Below are positions 1 through 14,042 of a DNA stretch of 64,000 nucleotides, piece by piece. How positions within the stretch are numbered: the first letter of the stretch is position 1; each line of letters begins with the position of its first letter. The notes under the pieces are model-generated. The model did not search any database, was not told the origin of the DNA, and was given only the letters and a program-made list of their open reading frames with translations. The position numbers were made by a program, and so were the translations under genes. The DNA is taken from assembly GCA_022605955.1 (NCBI GenBank), contig JAKCOZ010000005.1, forward strand, positions 8,258,501 through 8,322,500. Direction: 5' to 3'. Source of the stretch: Rallus limicola (taxonomy: Eukaryota > Chordata > Aves > Gruiformes > Rallidae).

Positions 1-3000
1 AAAAACTTCAGGAGATAAAAACTTGATCAGTGTGGGAGTGACAGATTTTTTTTGCATGATTCTGAGTTGGTGGTTATTGTATTTTAGCATATGATTAGAA
101 CAGCTTACATTTGGATATTGTTGAAATCTAATGGACAGTGGATAATCTTCAGCAATTTAAGTGTGAATTAAAATGATGAATGTCTCCTTTTGTTGAAATT
201 GTAGCACTGTGTTTCATGTTCCTGGTAGAAATAATTCACACAGCCAATGAGAGCAATACTGTATTGACAGCAACATTTAATAAAGGCCTGTAAATTATGG
301 ATGGCAGTTCAGACCTTCATAAAGCACCTTTTTTTTCTTTTTTGCAACTTTAAATCCCCAGAAGCTTTTACCCACAGTGTCCATACCTCCTCCTCCACTT
401 TAGTAATTGAAGACTGCTACTCTTTAGTTAAAAAAAAAAAAAATCAATTTAAACTGGCAAGGTCAGTTCAAATATTTTTCAGTGCCGTGTGTATCCTCTG
501 ATGGTTCAGGAGATCTCATATCTACACATTTTGTTGGTTCTGGGACTGGCAAAGAAACAGTAGAGGAGGAACTGACAGACACAGCAGAGTGCTAGTGATG
601 TGCACAGGGATGTGAATGTAGCTACTACTTCTACACTTAAGTTTTAATAATGCTTTCATTTTCTCTTAAGATTAGCAGAAATGGAGACTCATCCCTTGTG
701 ATCCCTGTGTTAATTGTGCTGTTTATGATAATAACTTTCTTGATTATTTTGGATGATTTGAGTTCTGAGACTTTTCTCATAGATATGTGAGTGCATCTGC
801 ATGTTTTAAGATAAGAAAATTGCTCTGGTGTATTCCTGTTAAATTGCATGGTAATAACTATAACAATATCCCACATAAATTATGACTGTGGAGACTTACC
901 TACTTGTCCTTGCCTCAGCTAATTATATTTCATCCCCATTCACTTTTTCATGCTGTCACTTCAGATGTATACTTTGTGGTTCTCTAACTGTAGTAGCTTC
1001 AGTACATTCCCTGGCAGCAGAGTGGGTTACGGTTACAGTTACAGTTACAGTGGGGAGACTTGCTGGACTAAATGAACTGAAATGAAAGATATTTCAGTCT
1101 CTTGACATACAATCCTCAGGTAATGGTATGGAAAGCACTAATTTTTTTTAATGAATAAATATTTCTCATACATAAATCAAATACCCGAAAGTAGGCACAT
1201 CTCGGGACAGACTCAGTGCAGAGGCAGTCCAACATTGGTCAGATATGGCACCTCCTTGGTTTTCAGGGCTGGACCACTGATATGAATCCCAGCATGAGGC
1301 CCAGGCTCCCTGAACCATGCATGGGGAAGGACAGGCTACCCAGAAGGGTGAGACCTAAATCCTTGCCCCTCTGAAGCTCTTGGCATAACTAGCTGGAACC
1401 ATAAAGGATAGGATTGTCCTCAGACTTCTGCCCATCCTCCAGAGCTCAGTTGTCCATATCTGCACTTTTCAAATGCATTAGCTTATCCTTTATCTTGAAA
1501 AACCGTGACAGGAGATATCTTGCCCAGGAAGTGGCTGACAGTACTTCCTCAGTCCGAAAAGATCCAAACTGTTACCTCCAGGAGGGTAACCAAACCCAGG
1601 GATCACCCAAACTATAGCCTGCCTTTCAGCTAAACTTCTATTTATTTTTAAAAGCAATTTACCCTTGAAAAGAACATTGTTGTAGAAAACATTTAGCTCT
1701 AGGTTTTGGTTTGGGTGGGTGGATGTCTTCAGAGACCAGCCTTGCTTGGTAGAGCAGCTTTTTATTGAAAGGGTAGATCTGGCTGTATGTCTTCTGAGGC
1801 TCCAGAGGAGCTGAGGGCACCTTGTGCCCCGTCCCCATGCCTTCTGCTCTGCGTTGTCCCAGAGGAGTACTGCTGTTATTCAGAGACCTCTTATGTTTTA
1901 AATGAGGCCTTTTAACATTTGAGAAGCTGCCATAGTACCAACGCGACATAAAATTACACAGCAAGCTGTTAGCAAGGTAATGAACGCATGTGTGTGCCTT
2001 TACCATGAATGCCTCAGTTCAACACTTAGATTCTTGTCATCTACATTTTTCCTTTTCTGAAGCATTTATAGCTCTCTATATATCCCATTTTACCTTGCTT
2101 GTCCTTCTCACAAAAATAACGGTAAAAAAAATTAAAACTCCTTGATGGGAGGATTTTTTTTTGTCAAAACACTTCTCAACTTGACAAACAATGAGGTATC
2201 TCAGTCAGATTGAAAACCACGATTTCCAAAAATTTTTACCAGTTATCCTGGTGACATTGTTACTGTATTAACCTTTCTATTCTCTCTCTGGCTTCTTACA
2301 CTGTCAGATATTATCAGAGTAGCTAAGCATCTCACGCATAAAATCAATAGCAAAAGTAAAATCTCTACAGGGGTTCATACTCTCTGGCAATGTTCCCTTT
2401 TCACTGGTAAAAAATTGCTTGAGTCAGGGCTTTTTGTTCAATTTTGAATAGTGGAGGGTGAAAATGTTTAAGAATGTGATATTTCAATCACATGAGCTGC
2501 GTCCACGACAAGAAGGCTCCTTAGAGGTCCTGGTGGCACCTCCTGAAGACAGCAGTCTTGGGGTCCCCCGTGCTCGGTGAGGTGTGCATCCAAGTGCCCA
2601 CACATACCCACTGCCTGAAGTGATATGGGTTGGGAGTGAGGACATGGCTGACCATGAGATCTGTCCTAGCACAGGTGGGATTGGTGCCTGCAAACAGGCT
2701 GGGTAGCCTTTGCACCACCTGGGATGAAAGAGGTCAGTGTGACCCCTTGTCTGAACCATTGTCTCAACTGACTTCCACATCTTCCCTGAAATGTTAGGTT
2801 TCACTTAAATTGGGCACTTTTATTTCTTTCTATAACCCTTTCTCTCATATGTCTGTTGAAATACTTGGTGTCTTGATTCACCTAATCCATAGCTTTCTGC
2901 CATGTTTCTCCCCTCAGGAGTCTCCTTTTCAGGTAAACAGATGACATTTAGTTTCTCCTCATATGGAAGCTCTTGCATGCTTTGGATTGTTCCCACCTCT

Positions 3001-4740
3001 CTTGTCTAAAATCTATCACTATCCCTTTTTCTACATTGAAAGACCAGGAGTACAATGAATTACCTCTGATATGGATGCACCAAGAGTTTAAGCAAAGGCA
3101 TAATGATGTTTTCTGTTTCTGCTCTCTTTTTTTTTTTCATCTTCCTCTGCACAGGGACACTGATGAAACCCCCCTTAATAATGTCACCGATGTCATTGTG
3201 GAGTTTTCTTTTGTATTGTCATTTGTGTTGCATTTTAGAAAGGAATAAGTATTTTTAGTAACACGTGAAGCATAAAAGCAGGTGCTGCATCTTTCAGTTT
3301 CACAATTTAACCCAAATGGCTTTCTGTGTCATTAGCTTCATGCAGCCCTGCTGAAAAGAACTATAAACTACAATCTAGGCTAGTTTTTTTCCACATAAAA
3401 TTTCCAGCAGCAGCATATGTGCTTGTCGTGTAGTTGGGGCTGATCCAAGCCATGCAGAAGTGCGATGGATAGGGTCGTGCCCGCAGTTACCCTGCAGTGC
3501 TGCGCTCACGAGAAGAGCTGTCAAAGGGCTCCTTGTTCTCCCCTGCAGCATGCCAGCCACCCCACCAGGGACACTGCAATGGAGCCGTGGTCTCCCGGAG
3601 GGCCCCCACTCCTCGCAGTTACATGCTCAGTGCTTCATCCCAGCCTCATCCTGACTCCAAGAGGAGTTTGCAATCAGCAGTAGGTCTCAGAGCGGCAACT
3701 AATTGCTGCCGGTGGCCACCGCACTATTGGCAGACGTCTGTGAGGAGGGCCCCGGCTGTACAATGACACCCCAATGTCATTGCATGGGCTGACTCCCATT
3801 TAGCAAAGCAAACATTGGCGGGCAGGCCCACGTTCAATGGGTCCAGGGTAAATGCATTTGGTGCCAGAGTAATTTACTTCCCACCACCCCCACCATGATG
3901 AATTTTCCTCTGAGGGGCCCATGCAGAGCTCACGCTCAGGTTGTTTGTGGTGATGGTTTCTACAAAGATGTGAGCTGACACCAGCACCCGTCTCACGTGC
4001 AGTTGCCCTTAACTGCAGCCTTCCTTCATGCTGCCCATCCTTGTGCCAGCCCATATAAAATAAGCTGCACTGTAGATGCAATTTTCAGTAGTGACACTGA
4101 TATAGGTTAACCCAAATTTTGGGAATCCAAGCTAAAAGAGAACTGATTCTTCAGAAACTACAAGCTATCCGCTCCTGAAAAACAAGTGTTTTCATGGCTG
4201 CCTTTAGTTATGCTGGGGGCAGGCGCCCCTCTGGCTCGGAATCAGCTACTGGTGACTGCTCTTTTATTGTTAGTCCTGGAGCAAGGATATTTCTGCCAGA
4301 TCAGGAAGTCTGAGACATCAGTTTGTACTGCTGATTGGCAGCTTTCGCTTCTGCAGTATAGCAGTAATAACAGGAGAATTTTTCTGCAGTTCCTTGAGAT
4401 GCCTTGCAAGCAGCACCTCTGACTAACCAGCAGAACAGATCGTATTCACGCATGTGACTCTCAACTATGTTGCTGCTGCTCTAAGCCTGAGAAGCTGTTG
4501 TCACTACAGTCCACAAAATTCACAGGGTAGCCCACAGCCCATTTCCCAGTTTATTCCATGCTGTGGCACCAGCAGCCTCATTTGTTTTGTGTTACAGGAA
4601 GAGTGTGAGTAAGACTGAAGGGTATGAGTGGAAGGTTTGACCTTAAAACCAGAAAACAAAATGACAGTGAACCTGAGCCTGAAAAGAAACCCCAGCACCT
4701 CTAGGCCCCCAGGACCTCTATCAGTGGCCTCTGACAGACT
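1..4740. other. Gene-poor AT-rich flank, nothing recognised
   Basis: I see no gene in this stretch. The open frames are short, lack recognisable domains, and lie among A/T runs. The 2.5-4.1 kb part is more GC-balanced and has overlapping short frames on both strands, but none has a familiar protein signature or a convincing exon structure. A small hexamer repeat at 1,025-1,051 is listed separately. Exons of a long non-coding RNA cannot be excluded without transcript data. Confidence 0.5.
1025..1051. repeat. GGTTAC/AGTTAC hexamer repeat
   Basis: About four and a half tandem hexamers (two GGTTAC, then two AGTTAC and a partial unit). It looks superficially telomere-like, but the unit is not TTAGGG on either strand. 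In one frame it reads as alternating Val-Thr, which is a repeat artefact. Confidence 0.8.
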
Positions 4741-5294
4741 CCTTGAATTGCACTATCATGGTGGCCCAAAAGACGTCAGGTCATCTCTTCCCCTCAACCT
4801 TGGGGGTCCATGCAGGAGATGGCACCTCCCCGCACTTCAGGGGCAGGGAAATGGAAGAAGGACCCATGCAACACTTGACAATAGCAATAATTTTGCAGCA
4901 TGCTGGGAGACCTTGCACAGGTGACTGCGATTTTCTTTCCTGCTGCTCCATCTCTTTCCTTCACGCCTCCTCAGACGCTCAAGGTGAAGGGGTCTGCACC
5001 ACTTTCAGGGAGCCAAGTCAGGGGGCATCTATCAGCCACAGAGTAGGAATGGTCATTGCTTATATGGATCAGCTGGATCCTCCTGTAAGAGCAAGAACTG
5101 ATGGAGGTGGATCCACTGCCAGCATGGTTCCCCTGACACCACTACACCGTGTCAGGGCTTCCCTCTGCAACAAAATTAACACATTGTCACAGGAACGCCC
5201 AGCCAGGGCCCTAGCAGCGGCCCAGCCTCTGCACCTAGTGTTAGCTGGGAGGCTCAGCCTCCATGCCTGGCCAGCCTGTGGGCACATGAAGTAC
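4740..5294. other. Unassigned GC-balanced stretch upstream of a CR1 copy
   Basis: An open frame of 232 codons (4,743-5,441, plus strand) runs through this stretch into the CR1 copy. Only its last part, from about 5,295, matches CR1 reverse transcriptase. The earlier part has no recognisable domain and no clear CR1 similarity. It could be diverged CR1 or unrelated DNA. I do not call it a gene. Confidence 0.35.
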
Positions 5295-6570
5295 AGGAAG
5301 GTTATTCAGGACATCCAGAATGGCTTTACCAAGGGCAAGTCTTGCCTCCCTAACCTAGTGGCCTCCTATGATGGAGTCACTACCAGTGGACAAGGGAAGA
5401 GCTACAGATGTCATCTATCTGGATTTCTGAAAAGCCTTTGACATGGTCCTCCATAACATACTTCTCTTTAAACTAGAGACATGTGGCTTTGATGGATGGA
5501 CTGTTAGGTGAGTAAAGAATTGGCTGGATGATCACATCCAGAGAGCAGTTGCTCAGTGACCACTGTCTCAATGTCAAGATGGAGATAAGTGATGAGCTTG
5601 TGTTCCTTAGGGGTCTGTGACTGAGACCAGCACTGTTTAATACCTCCATCAATAACATAGTGAGATTGAGTGCACCCTCAGCAAATTTGCAGGTGACACC
5701 AAGCTGAGTGGTGAAGTGTCTGAGAGATGGGATGCCATTCTGAGAAACTTAGACAAGCTTGAGAAATGAACCCATGCAAACCTCATGAAGTTCAACAAAG
5801 CCAAGTGCAAGGTCTTGCACCTGTGTCAGGAAAATCCCAAGTACAAATACAGGCTGGGCAGAGAATCAATTGAGAGCAGCCCTGAGAAGGGCTTGGGAGT
5901 ACTGGTGGATGCAAAACCAGACATCAGCCAGCAGTTTGTGCTTGAAGTCTAGAAAGCCAACTGGCTATCCTGGTCTGCAAAAAAAGAAGGATGACCAGAA
6001 TGTTGAGGGAGGTGATTCTGCACCTCTACTCCCCTCTACTCCACCAGGAGTACTTGTGTCCAGCTCTGGAGTCCTTAGTATAGGAAAGACATGACCTGTT
6101 GGAGTGAGTCCAGAGGAGGCCCACAAAGATGATCAGAGGGATGGAGAACCTTTCCTATGATTAAGGGCTGAGAGAGTTGGACTTGTTCAGCCTGAAGAAG
6201 AGAAAGCTCTGGGGGAGCCTTATTGAGGCCTTTCAATACCTAAAAAGGGCTTATAAGAAAGGTGGGAACAGACTTTTTAATAGGTCCTGTAGCAACAGAA
6301 CAAGGGATGTTTTAAAATAAAAGCGGTTAGATTTAGACTATTTACAAGGAAGACATTTTATATGATGAGGGTAGTGAAACATTGAAACAGGTTGCCTGAA
6401 GGTGTGGTAGATGCCCCAACCCTGGAAACATTCAAGGTCAGGTTGGTCAAGGTTCTGAGTGACCTGATCTAGTTGAAGATGCCCCTGCTTATTGCAGGGA
6501 GAATTGGACTAGATGACTTTTAAAAGTCACTTCCCACTCAAACTGTTCCATGATTCTACAATTCTATGGT
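5295..6570 (+). mobile_element. CR1 LINE, 5'-truncated copy
   Basis: A decayed fragment of a CR1 non-LTR retrotransposon in plus orientation. Conceptual translation, with many frame breaks and stops, follows CR1 reverse transcriptase in order: the 'NGF.KGKSCL.NLVA' block near 5,320, the 'DVIYLDF' region near 5,410, the FADD-type catalytic box at 5,686-5,697 (here Phe-Ala-Gly-Asp), then '[12 protein letters not shown]' near 5,790 and the C-terminal segment to about 6,300. The 3' untranslated region ends with the octamer-like tail ATTCTACA-ATTCTATG at 6,553-6,568, typical of CR1. ORF1, the endonuclease and the 5' half of the RT are absent, as usual for 5'-truncated copies. It is a dead copy. 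Confidence 0.93.
6553..6568 (+). repeat. CR1 3' terminal octamer repeat
   Basis: Two near-identical 8-mers (ATTCTACA, ATTCTATG) form the 3' end of the upstream CR1 copy. CR1 elements end in short tandem octamers rather than poly(A), so this fixes the element's 3' boundary and orientation. Confidence 0.85.
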
Positions 6571-9500
6571 CAATTTCCTTGCTTTCCTGCTAATTGCCAC
6601 CAGGAAAGTGTAGTCCATTCTGATACTACAAGGTTTGAACTTGAGCTTATTTACAATTGCACTGTTCATTCACCATTATTTTGTTGAAGTGATCTAAAAA
6701 GACGAGGCTTAATTTGTGAATTAGGCCATCTGTTCTCATACAAACTGCAAAACAGTATTCACAACTATTTCAATTAATATAGTGAACCCTCTTTAAGCAA
6801 TACGCATGGTTTTGTATACATTTTTGACTGATGAAAATGTCATCATCCTTTGCTCTAATTGTTCTTGATTTTATCCCCTCATCTTTTTATTTAAAGAAAA
6901 GGAATGACAACTTGTCTCACTGGGAGCAAAGTTTGCTCATAGATGGATCAGGAATAATTAGACCAAATGGTACTGCAAACTCCAGCAGACAGGATACGTC
7001 CATTACAGAGAGATATGTTGTCATTTCTTTGACCATCTTCCCATCAATCCATCCATCAACAAATTAAAGTTGGCTAAAGAGCCACTTATCTTGAGTGCTT
7101 TTTACCCTGATCGCCGTCAATCTAGGTAAATAAAAATTTTCCCTAGGCAGAGTTTACATATTTAACCACGTTTTAGGAGATGGTCCCTTTGCTACTCATA
7201 CATCCAGCAAATCGCACGTGCTTTTGCTCTGTTTCCTGACTCAGCTCACCCACACATTGCACCTTCATCAAATGAGCTCTGCTCCCTCTGCCTCCCTCTG
7301 GCTTGTCTTTAAAGATGGGATGACTTAGGATAAAGCTGCATTAAAACTTGTAGACAGAAATTAATTTTAGTCCTTTAGGTTGGAAAAGCCTGGCATGCCA
7401 CGCAGGATGCACATCAATATGGACCAAGTGTATGAAAGAAAGAAAGCTTTAGCCACAAGCCTGCTTTGAGGAATATGGCAAAGGTACTGCATCTGACTTT
7501 CAACATTTAAACCACAATACCATAAATGGCTTTAGGGCTTCATGATGCATATATACAATTATATGAGCAGCATTATATTTGATATCTAATAAATATGTAT
7601 GTGCCAGTGAATACACTGTTAAAGATATTAATTTCTCCCTATTATTTATTTTTCACTTAATTGATACGTAGAGCAGTTCACACTGCCTGCTGCCTATCAG
7701 GAAAATGCAAAGGAACAGTGGTCTTAGTATTAACACATGCCTCGTGCTTTTGAAAAGACTTTCGTACATACACATGCGCATAGAAGGGGTGACATTCCCC
7801 TCCTACTGAAGTCAACAGGCTACGTACCATTGCTGTCAGTAATGAGGGGGCTGTTCCCAAAGCTAACCGTAACTAAATCAAAATATGACCAAGAGCAAAC
7901 GTGCTGCTGTGGGCAAAGCTGTAGAGCTGTTAGGAAAGCAGGAGAAGAACAACAACCTGATATTCCCTGTCGATTGTTAAGGACAACTTGTCTTTCCCTC
8001 TCAAATACCTTGCCAACGTGGCAGCTCGTGTACTGCAGGGACCGATGCATTCAGTTTTCACACCACTGTTGTGCAGTCGGGGCTAGAGCCACGGGAGCAG
8101 TCGGACACCTGGCACCCAGCTGCACTGGAGAAGGCACGTCTCCACGCACAACGCTAAGATCCCCATGCAGCACCAGTGAGCTGGGCACGGCCATGCCAGC
8201 TGGCCTGCTAGCTCCCAAAAATCCTGCAGGCCGCCTGTGGGCCGCTTTGTGCCCCTTCTGCCATAGGAAGAGGTACATAGCCATGAAACACATGTCTCAG
8301 TTGTTAGATTTCCCTACAGTGAAGGCAGGATTTAAGAAAATGCTTTTGCAGTGGCAACACGTATGTTGGAGAATTCCTGGCTCATATTAGTGGAAAACAC
8401 TGGTCTAAGAAAGGTAAGGATGCCGCCTCAAACAAGTTAGAGTCAGAAAGAGCAGTATGGTGCTGACACTGCCCAATCCCCATGTGATGCCAGAGCAGAC
8501 CACAAACAGCACCTCCTCTCTTCTGCCTACAATGTAATTGCACATCTTATAGGTCACAGGCTTATCTCTTTGATGCAATCAAAGCAGAAGCAAAGGAAGA
8601 TTTGACTTTCCGAAAAGGGCTTGTCCCAAATATGGAAACATCACCTGACACTACAACTCTGAAGTGGCCATTCCAGGTTTTGGTACACCCATTCCCCAAC
8701 TTGCTCCTCCTGCCCAGTGGGTGCATAGTATTTACTGGGAAGAAAATTAACTGTATCCAGTCAAAACCAGCATTATGATGAAAAAAGACATGATTTTTCC
8801 ACCCTTTTAATAGACACAATAAACAAGAGCTATCTTACTTTCCTCTGCCAAAATTACTTCTCCTACCCAGACAAATAAAGGACCAGATGAGGGATGGATT
8901 TATTCTCCTAATAATCATACTCTACCACTGATTTCTTTCCTCAATCACAACCATAAAACTGCTGTAAATCTGTTCCTGCTGAATTCAGCAGTTGAACCGC
9001 AAATCAGCGTGCCACCTTGGGAGCATCCATGCCTCCCTGGCCTCCCTGCCTGATGCCTCCATCCCATGTCCCCACACGGCTGTGAGCGCATGACAAAACC
9101 TCACTTCTCCGACATATATATGCATAAGCACAGCAGAGTCAGTCAAACATGCAGGAGCAAAGAGGTTGTTTTCAGAATTGGTGGTATGGGGGCAGAGCTC
9201 AAGGAGGACGTACAGTTTGGTCGTCCCTCTCTAACACTCATGGGAGACAGTGACAAATGTCTCCACTGCAGCCTGCCATCCTGAGGATGTTCTCTGGCAC
9301 TTCCCACCCTCATTCTGGAAAAGCCTCTGTGTGTCATTTTGCCCAGAGGAAAACACTTCCTATCTCAAGGATCTTGGCAGTGTACCTGAGGTGCCTCATC
9401 ACATCCTGTGTGTTTCAGTCATGATGAGATGCCACCACTTGGCTCATGCTGCTCACCCCCTCATTAAACCTTAGCCACATCTTCAGCACTGATATTCTGA

Positions 9501-12500
9501 TCAAGTTCTTCAAATGCAAGCATGGATGGCTTCTTGCTCGTCACTAAAGGGGCCCTCAGCAGAAGTCAAAGGTGGGTAAGATGGCTGAACTGATGTTGCA
9601 GGACTGGCCTCCATCTTTTAGCGCTTGATTTCCTCATCTTAACTCTGCATAAACACTACTTCTTTGCATTTATTTATACTCAAGTTTAAGTGCCTGTGCA
9701 AATTATAGCACAGACAGCCAGAACAGAAATGAGGCATTTAAATGGTAAATAAACACTGCCTGTGCATGGTGGTGCTTTTATAAATAATATCCCCTTTTAA
9801 GCCTTATTCTCTGCCATACAGGAATGTCACTTTTCAGAACATCTGAACCCACAAACATCAAACATCAATCTCTTTATATGCTTATTTAAAGAGCATATCA
9901 AACTATTTCTGCAAGCAAAAGGACTAAATTATCCATGAATTCCAGATAACCATCCTTAACCCAGAAAATGTCAACAGTTTTCTATAATAATAGTCCCAAA
10001 CGTGGCAGCTGCAGTAGTTGGAGTACCTCTTTTAGGAGTGGGCGAGCCGTACATTTCTGGAAGCGTACTCACCACTGAGCATGTTCTGTCTTTGTATCCC
10101 AGCTATTAGATACCGTGCTCCACACATTTCTCTGCCCTTGCAGTTGTTTGGTGCCTTTGCTGCCTCCTCCACACTGTGTTTCTCTAAGGGTGGGAATTTT
10201 CAGTAAAACCCTCCCCTAGCCCTGGAGAAGCTCTTGGCAAGCAGGTGCTCAGAGAGGAGCTATTGGAGCAGTCATGTCAAGCAGATAGTGGGGTGGGGGG
10301 CTCTCAGTGCAATACAATTTCTCTGTTATCCAGAGTGAAGGAGGAGATGAAAGTGCTCATCTCTGTTATTTCTTCATGCAACTTGCAGAAACCACTCATG
10401 ATTGGAGGCTTCTACCCTTATCACTTTGTTTATTACTACCAGACATCCTGATATAAATTTGGTCCTGTAGGAATACCTGGTTGTCTTTTGCTGTTGTCCA
10501 CTAGAACACAACGTAATAGAAAACCTTTCACTTTGCTTTCTCCTTTAATTCCTAGAATTCTTTCCATGAGCTCTGGATTTAGTCACGTTCTTGATTTTTT
10601 TAATTGCAATATTTACAATGCAGACCTATCAACATCTACCATATCCTACTTGGCAGGCGTGTAAGAACTACTGCCCACAACTATCTAACAGGGAGACAAA
10701 AAACGTGGAAACAGACCACAGCATTTGCTCTTTCCTGAGCTCCCAAAATGCACAGTCTGTTGACAACTGCCCTAAATTGGCTTCAATTTCCTGCCAACCC
10801 CATACTCTGTCTTCAGCAAAAATGTTACTTAAATTCACGATGACAAAACAATGCAGATGTTTTGCTAATATGAATGAAGTAGTCAGGAACAAGTTTGTTC
10901 AAATACTTATAAAGGTGACAAGACACTAGGCAGGTTTTTTTGCTTTCCAGCCAGTTGGTCCCCATGGTGGAGGCAGCACTGGCGGAGGTGGGTCCATGCA
11001 AAGCAGCTGCTGACTTCAGCGGAAACCCAACCACCCACCACAAGTCTCACACTGATGAGGACTTCTTGGCAGCATGAGCACAGATGGGAACAGATGTAGA
11101 GGCAGAAATGCCTACTGACCCTGCTGAGGGGTGCTTCCAAGAGGTCCCCAGGTTTGCTTGCAAGGTAGTGTGGAGAGGCTAGTACTGCTCTCAATCCTAC
11201 AGTGCCTGTCCTGTGTCACTTGCAAAGCACTAGCTTTCTCTAGATCTTCCACAGACATGAGGAAATGCACATTGAAAATTCTTTTCACCATGACAGTATT
11301 TGGTCTTTTTTGTCTTGTAACCAGAATATGGTGGTGGGATTTATTGTAGATGCAGCTTTGCCATCATACTGTAAGATGCAGAACTGAGAAAAAAAAATGA
11401 ATACTGTGTGAAAAGGACTGAGGCAAAACACATGAGCGTTATACAGTCTCCTCCTAATGTGGTCTCTCAGAGTGGATAATAATATAAACATTCATCCATT
11501 AGAAAAAAACTACCCTTTACTGCCCCCCATTAAATACATTGGCAGTCCTATTAAAATACAAGTCAGATTTGTGTTTAATGATCTTGAAAGGAAAGTAATT
11601 GCTTGAGTATTACCATTCAAATGTTCTTACAGCAGCATATAATATTTACAGTCTAAGCGCCACTTCTGAGTGCTACGTGGCACTGGAGATTGCCCAGCCT
11701 CTTCAGAGAGAGCCTGTGTAGCTGAGAACCAGGGTACAAAAATGATATGCTCTCTGAGCACTGTAAAGCCTGTGAGCAACAACTAAGCAATGGGCTGTAT
11801 AATTTTTCAATTTTAATAAGCTCTTGAAAAGGGAAAAAAAAAAAAAACTTCAAAAAACCTCCAAGCCTGCAAAGACAGGGCTTGAGCATCACAAATGCAT
11901 GCTCAGGTGACGAGTTCTGGTGTTATTCACATGAATCAAGCTCCTTGCTCTGTAGTCATCTTGTGCCAGCACCAGGCACAAAGTCCTACTGAGCACTGTG
12001 ATATTTTGCTCTACACTTTTAACCCCTGACAGTGCCTAAGTCAGTAAAAACATCATAGATGATTAGTATTCAACTACAACATAGATTTTTGTGGTAATAT
12101 ACTCAAATTGAAGCTCATTTTGACTAAGGAAGATGGGAACATGAAAGTAAAGAGGAAACAAAAATATTTTTATGACATTTCTTTGCACAAATCTATCAAG
12201 TGTAAACAGGGAAATTATTTCATAAGGCATGTGACAAGAGTGCCAGAACTTTTCCAGTGGGGAAAAAAATTAGTTCCGAGTCTTTTTTTCCTTCTTTCAT
12301 CTGTCTTGCCTATCGAGGTTTTGATCCCTCAGACTTCAAGAATGGTGGTGAAGTCCAGGGCTTGGCATCAGTGCCACACTGCGCCCCCACCACTGACTTG
12401 CGGTAGCAGGCCCTGGAGTGTAAGACTACTTGTCAGGTTCTGCCCTTTTCTCTGTGCTTGTACAGGGTGTGGTTTGGGGGGCCACAGTCATCGCTGAGAT

Positions 12501-12829
12501 TCGTGCACCCACCTATAAGCAAGATTAATTAAAAAATACTAACAAACTCAAAATGTCTAGGGCATTGCATTTTGTTGGACGTGCTGGTTCTGAGAATGAC
12601 AATCCTGCCATAGCAAATTAGCTTTTAGAGCCTCGGATGCCACTGTCGGATGCTATCCCAAGCAGGGAGGACAGCAAGGATGTCATCTGAGCAGAGTTGG
12701 ATGAGACAGAGTAAAGCACCGACATCTACTGATCAAACTGGTGCCATGGGCCAGATACTAATGTTAAAATTTGTGAGTGGTCTGTAATCACTTTATTATT
12801 TGTAATGGCTAGTGTTTTTCTGTAAGGGA
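6571..12829. other. Intergenic flank without recognised genes
   Basis: No gene is supported. The longest frame (7,737-8,390, plus, 217 codons) has no domain, no codon-use contrast and no splice context; it overlaps frames on the other strand over a GC-balanced patch. The rest is AT-rich with short poly(A) runs (for example 11,833-11,847). I see no tRNA, rRNA or further transposon that I can support. Confidence 0.5.
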
Positions 12830-13391
12830 GCAGATTATACATAGCAAAGGCTGCAGCTCCTGCTGGGGGTCTGCACTATCTGCTCCAGTGTGTCTCTCCC
12901 CAGATGAAGCTGCTGAAGGGAGAGGCTGCAGAAAGTGCCCAGGCCTTCCTCCCAGGGCAGAGATGGGTGTCAGACCTACCTGTAAAAGCAGTGCCCAGGT
13001 GTAGGACCTCCTGCAGTGGTGGCTGAGCTGCAGGAGGCACTAGGAAGCCTGCATGACATCAGGAAGGCTGAGAAGGAGTTAGATAGCTGATCCTAAGCGC
13101 AGTCGAAAGTGGACCCACAGCCCACGGTGAAACAGCCAAAAACTCCCTCACCAGTACACACAGAAGGCTGAGAGGCCAATACTGCAGAAGAATGAAAGCT
13201 TGCTTTGGCAAGGATCATCAGGAGGAAGACACTTACCCCATATCTTTAAGTACCCTTCTAGGACCACTTCACCACTCTACAGACTGAAGAGGAAAGATTC
13301 ACCACATCCGGAGAGACACGGGACCTGAGTAAGGCAGCCCGATGTCTGAACTTTCCATAAAGCAACCGTCACAATTCAGAAAAGTCGATGG

Positions 13392-13664
13392 GTGATGGTA
13401 GTGGGCAACTCTCTTCTGAGAGGTACAGAGGCACCCATTTGCCAGCCTGACACACTCTCTAGAGAGGTGTGCTGCCTGTCAGGAACTTGGATCAGGGATG
13501 TCACTGAGAAACTACCGAGCCTCATACAACCCACTGACTATTATCCGCTGCTGGTGTTTCATGTGGGCACCAGTGATACAGCTGGGAGCTGTCTAAGGAA
13601 TATCAAGAAGGATTACAGAGTCCTGGGAGTAGCAAGTGCTCTAGCCACACCACCCAATTTGTAG
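13392..13664 (+). pseudogene. CR1 ORF1 esterase-domain remnant
   Basis: A 90-codon open remnant of CR1 ORF1. It retains the SGNH/GDSL-type esterase signature region known from CR1-like ORF1 proteins. The nucleophile block reads Gly-Asn-Ser-Leu-Leu-Arg-Gly, so the Asp of the usual GDSL is Asn while the Ser is kept. A later block reads Val-Gly-Thr-Ser-Asp, resembling the oxyanion-hole region of SGNH enzymes. The frame ends at a stop before the rest of the domain. In intact elements ORF1 is an RNA-binding and esterase protein of the retrotransposition complex. Here it is a fragment inside a dead copy and is not expected to make functional protein. Confidence 0.8.
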
Positions 13665-14042
13665 AGGGCAAAGGCAGAGATTGGGAGAATGAAGAACTGC
13701 CCACTGTAGGAGATCAGGTTTGAGACCACCTAAGGAACATGAAGGTGCCCAACACCATGGGACCTCATAAAATGCATCCACAGGTCCTGAGGGAATGGGT
13801 AGATGAAGTTGCTAAGTCACTATCCATAATATTTGAGAAGTCATTGAAGTCTGGTAAAGGTTCTGCTGACTGGAAAAGGGGAAGCGTAACCCACATTTTT
13901 TAAATGAGAAAAAAGAGATGCTTGGGGAACTACAGACCAGGCAGTCTCACTTCTTTGCCCAGCAAGATCATGGAAAAGATCCTCCTGGAAACTATGCTAA
14001 GGCCATCCTTGTATCTAAATTGGAGATACATGGATTCGACAG

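Noticed and set aside
1025..1051. Interstitial telomeric repeat
   Set aside because: Units are GGTTAC/AGTTAC, not TTAGGG or its complement.
7737..8390. 217-codon plus-strand open frame
   Set aside because: No domain, no splice context and overlapping minus-strand frames; a chance frame in GC-balanced DNA.
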